NCBI GenBank assembly: GCA_029289015.1
Contig: JARFUL010000312.1
Coordinates: forward strand, 1-7,848
Direction: 5' to 3'
Source of the DNA: Syntrophobacteria bacterium
GTDB taxonomy: Bacteria > Desulfobacterota > Syntrophobacteria > JARFUL01
DNA: 7,848 nt
The notes under the pieces are model-generated. The model was not told the origin of the DNA. It did not search any database and worked only from the letters and a program-made list of their open reading frames with translations. The translations under genes and the position numbers were made by a program. How positions within the stretch are numbered: position 1 is the stretch's first letter; each line of letters starts with the position of its first letter. Of this stretch, positions 6,093-7,848 are shown piece after piece.

Positions 6093-7848
6093 TTACCCGG
6101 TGGTGTGTATCGCGGGGAAGGTCAGCCGGAATGTGGTGCCGCGGCCTTCCTCGCTCTCCATCTCTATGACCCCGCCGTAGTCCTTAACGATCCCGTAGCT
6201 TATGGAGAGGCCCAATCCGGTCCCTTTTCCCAGCTCTTTGGTGGTGAAAAAGGGCTCGAAGATCCTGTTCTTGAGGTTCTTGGGTACGCCGAGGCCGGTG
6301 TCTTGGACCTCTGCCACCACGGTGTCGTCCTGCTGGAAGGTCCGAATGGTGAGCACCGCGTCGAAGTCCTTGAAGAGCAAGTCCTCCCTCTTCTCCACCA
6401 TGGAGTCCGACGCGTTCATCACCAGGTTGATAAACACCTGCTCCAGCCGGTTCAAGACACCCATGACCCTGGGCAGGTCCTCCTTCAGTTCGAGCACCAC
6501 CCTTATCTGCCGCAGGAGGAACTGCTGCCCCAGGATGGTGAAGATGCCCCTTATGGGCATGTTCAGGTCTATGGGCTGGGTCTCCTCGTGGGAGCTCTTG
6601 CGGCCGAATTCCCTCATGTGGTTGATGATCTCAGCCGCGCGCTCCACCTGGGCCGCGACCTCGGATGAGACCTTCACCATGACATCCGGGGTGGGGACCT
6701 CGCCCTTCTCCGCCAGCTTTCTCAAAAAATCGCTCCCTATATGGATCGCGTTGAGGGGCTGGTTCAGCTCGTGGGCCACCCCCGCGGACATCTCGCCAAG
6801 GGTGGCCATCTTGGCCGCCTGGATAAGCTGGGCCTCGGTGGTCACCTGCTCGGTTATGTCGGCGGTGGTCGCGATTATTACGTTCTCGCCCAGGTGCTCC
6901 CTGGGGCACGAGTGGATGTTCACGTAGTGGAACGAGCCGTCCTTGCGGTAGTGCCTTATCCTGGTGAGCAACACGCAGGCCTCGAGCGCAGAGGTGCGCA
7001 CCTTGTCCATGTCTTCCCGGTCGCCCAGGTCCAAAAAGGACATGTTGAGGAGCTCTTCCCTCGAGTAGCCGTAGTGCTCGGTGGCCCGGATGTTGGCGTC
7101 GAGGATCCCGAAGTTCTCCCTGTTGAACACGAAGATGGGGTTGGGGTCGTTGTCAAAGAGGGAGCGGTACCTCTCCTCGGAGGCCTTGAGCTCGATCTCG
7201 GACTTGTTGAGCATCTCCACCATCCTGTTGAAGGAGCGGCCGAGGATTCCCATCTCATCGTCCGAGGAGATCTCGATGGGGGTGGAGAAATCGCCGGAAG
7301 CCACCCGCTTGGTGCCCCCGAGGAGCTCTCTTACGGGCCTGGACACGAACCGGCTCGTGAAGAGGGCCAAAACCGCGGACACCGCCATGATCGACATGGC
7401 CGCGAAGAGGATGATATCGCGCTTGGAGCTCGCGATGACCTCGTCCACCTCGTTGAGCTGCACCAGGATGTCGGCCACCCCCAGGACCTTTTCATCCTTC
7501 TTGTGGACGTGGCAGGAGGAGGTGTAGCAGTCCGGCTCGTTGTATATGGGGTTTATCATGCCCATGACACGGCCCTTGTCCGTGGTGAAGATGCGGCTGC
7601 GGGCCTCGGTGGTGAGGCGGGTCAGGGGCTTGCCCGCCACGTGGCACGAGAAGCACTGCTCCGCGTTCATATCGAGGTTGGTGCCGATTTCGGCCTTGTC
7701 CGAAGAGTAGATTATCTGTCCCACCGCGTTGAATATGCGGATCTTCTCTATGCCCCGCTGGCCGCCCATCGTGTCTATGGCCATGTGGATCCGGTCCGGG
7801 TCATACTTCAGCATGTCATAGCGGGTGGAGCGCTTTACCGTGTTGATT
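6093..7848 (-). CDS. Membrane sensor histidine kinase with di-haem c-type extracytoplasmic domain (N-terminus off window)
   Basis: The reading frame stays open to the window edge: codons upstream of the ATG at 7814 read INTVKRSTRYD with no stop, continuing the sensor domain, so 7814 is probably internal and the first membrane helix lies outside. Numbering from that Met, the sensor carries a Cache/PAS-like stretch (IRIFNAVGQIIYSSDKAEIG), CFSCH at 54-58 (CxxCH) and CYTSSCH at 96-102 (CxxxxCH), both covalent haem-attachment patterns. A membrane helix (133-152), HAMP (153-205) and a PAS domain (about 213-325) follow. Then come HisKA with H348 in AGVAHELNQPLNAI, an N-box around N467, DTGLGVP (505-511), FEPFFTT and GTGLGLSI (531-538). 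With the haem motifs periplasmic, it should sense redox state or a gas/ligand and autophosphorylate H348. It is 21 nt upstream of the REC-PAS-kinase gene, its likely partner. The haem role is inferred from the motifs alone. Confidence 0.92.
   Translation of the reverse strand, partial: INTVKRSTRYDMLKYDPDRIHMAIDTMGGQRGIEKIRIFNAVGQIIYSSDKAEIGTNLDMNAEQCFSCHVAGKPLTRLTTEARSRIFTTDKGRVMGMINPIYNEPDCYTSSCHVHKKDEKVLGVADILVQLNEVDEVIASSKRDIILFAAMSIMAVSAVLALFTSRFVSRPVRELLGGTKRVASGDFSTPIEISSDDEMGILGRSFNRMVEMLNKSEIELKASEERYRSLFDNDPNPIFVFNRENFGILDANIRATEHYGYSREELLNMSFLDLGDREDMDKVRTSALEACVLLTRIRHYRKDGSFHYVNIHSCPREHLGENVIIATTADITEQVTTEAQLIQAAKMATLGEMSAGVAHELNQPLNAIHIGSDFLRKLAEKGEVPTPDVMVKVSSEVAAQVERAAEIINHMREFGRKSSHEETQPIDLNMPIRGIFTILGQQFLLRQIRVVLELKEDLPRVMGVLNRLEQVFINLVMNASDSMVEKREDLLFKDFDAVLTIRTFQQDDTVVAEVQDTGLGVPKNLKNRIFEPFFTTKELGKGTGLGLSISYGIVKDYGGVIEMESEEGRGTTFRLTFPAIHTTG

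Noticed and set aside
5970..6668. 232-codon plus-strand open frame opposite the kinase genes
   Set aside because: It reads across the boundary of two clear kinase genes, including conserved HATPase motifs; composition is typical of a shadow frame.
7812..7814. ATG at 7814 as the true start of the haem kinase
   Set aside because: The frame remains open to the edge with residues that continue the sensor domain, and a periplasmic sensor needs an N-terminal membrane helix that is absent downstream of this Met.

Overview
The DNA is GC-rich and densely coded. It strongly prefers CTC/CTG, GGG and AGG codons, and ATA isoleucine codons are also common. The protein content suggests a Gram-negative, c-type-cytochrome-producing bacterium of the deltaproteobacterial (Desulfobacterota) kind. 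The clues are a sensor kinase with haem-attachment motifs on the outer face of the membrane, a REC-PAS-kinase protein, and a CHASE2/SpoIIE-like membrane protein. The lineage is an inference from gene style; no marker gene in the window fixes it.

Left half, plus strand (1-3793). Five codirectional genes with gaps of only 16-46 nt look like one transcription unit: the 3' end of cysS (cysteinyl-tRNA synthetase); a small AhpD/carboxymuconolactone-decarboxylase-fold protein that has lost the CxxCxxxH active site; a large CHASE2 membrane protein whose C-terminal SpoIIE-type phosphatase domain has lost canonical metal-binding motifs; and two short proteins, each made of two ACT-like domains of the aspartokinase regulatory type with no enzyme domain. 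The two ACT genes are in the same frame, separated by one TAG codon and six sense codons.

Right half, minus strand (7848-3801). Two genes converge on the left block with only 7 nt between the stop codons. The upstream gene runs off the right edge and encodes a membrane histidine kinase with an extracytoplasmic sensor carrying CxxCH and CxxxxCH haem motifs, then TM, HAMP, PAS, HisKA and HATPase. 21 nt downstream, in the same frame, is a cytoplasmic protein with an N-terminal receiver domain, three near-identical PAS domains and its own kinase core. Together they look like a redox or ligand-sensing phosphorelay: haem kinase, then receiver, then a second kinase, whose final target is outside the window.

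No RNA gene, CRISPR array, insertion sequence or convincing intrinsic terminator was seen, and no stretch over 300 nt lacks a gene. The most interesting points are the haem-kinase/receiver-kinase pair, the mosaic PAS triplication, the two predicted active-site losses in neighbouring genes, and the split four-ACT arrangement.
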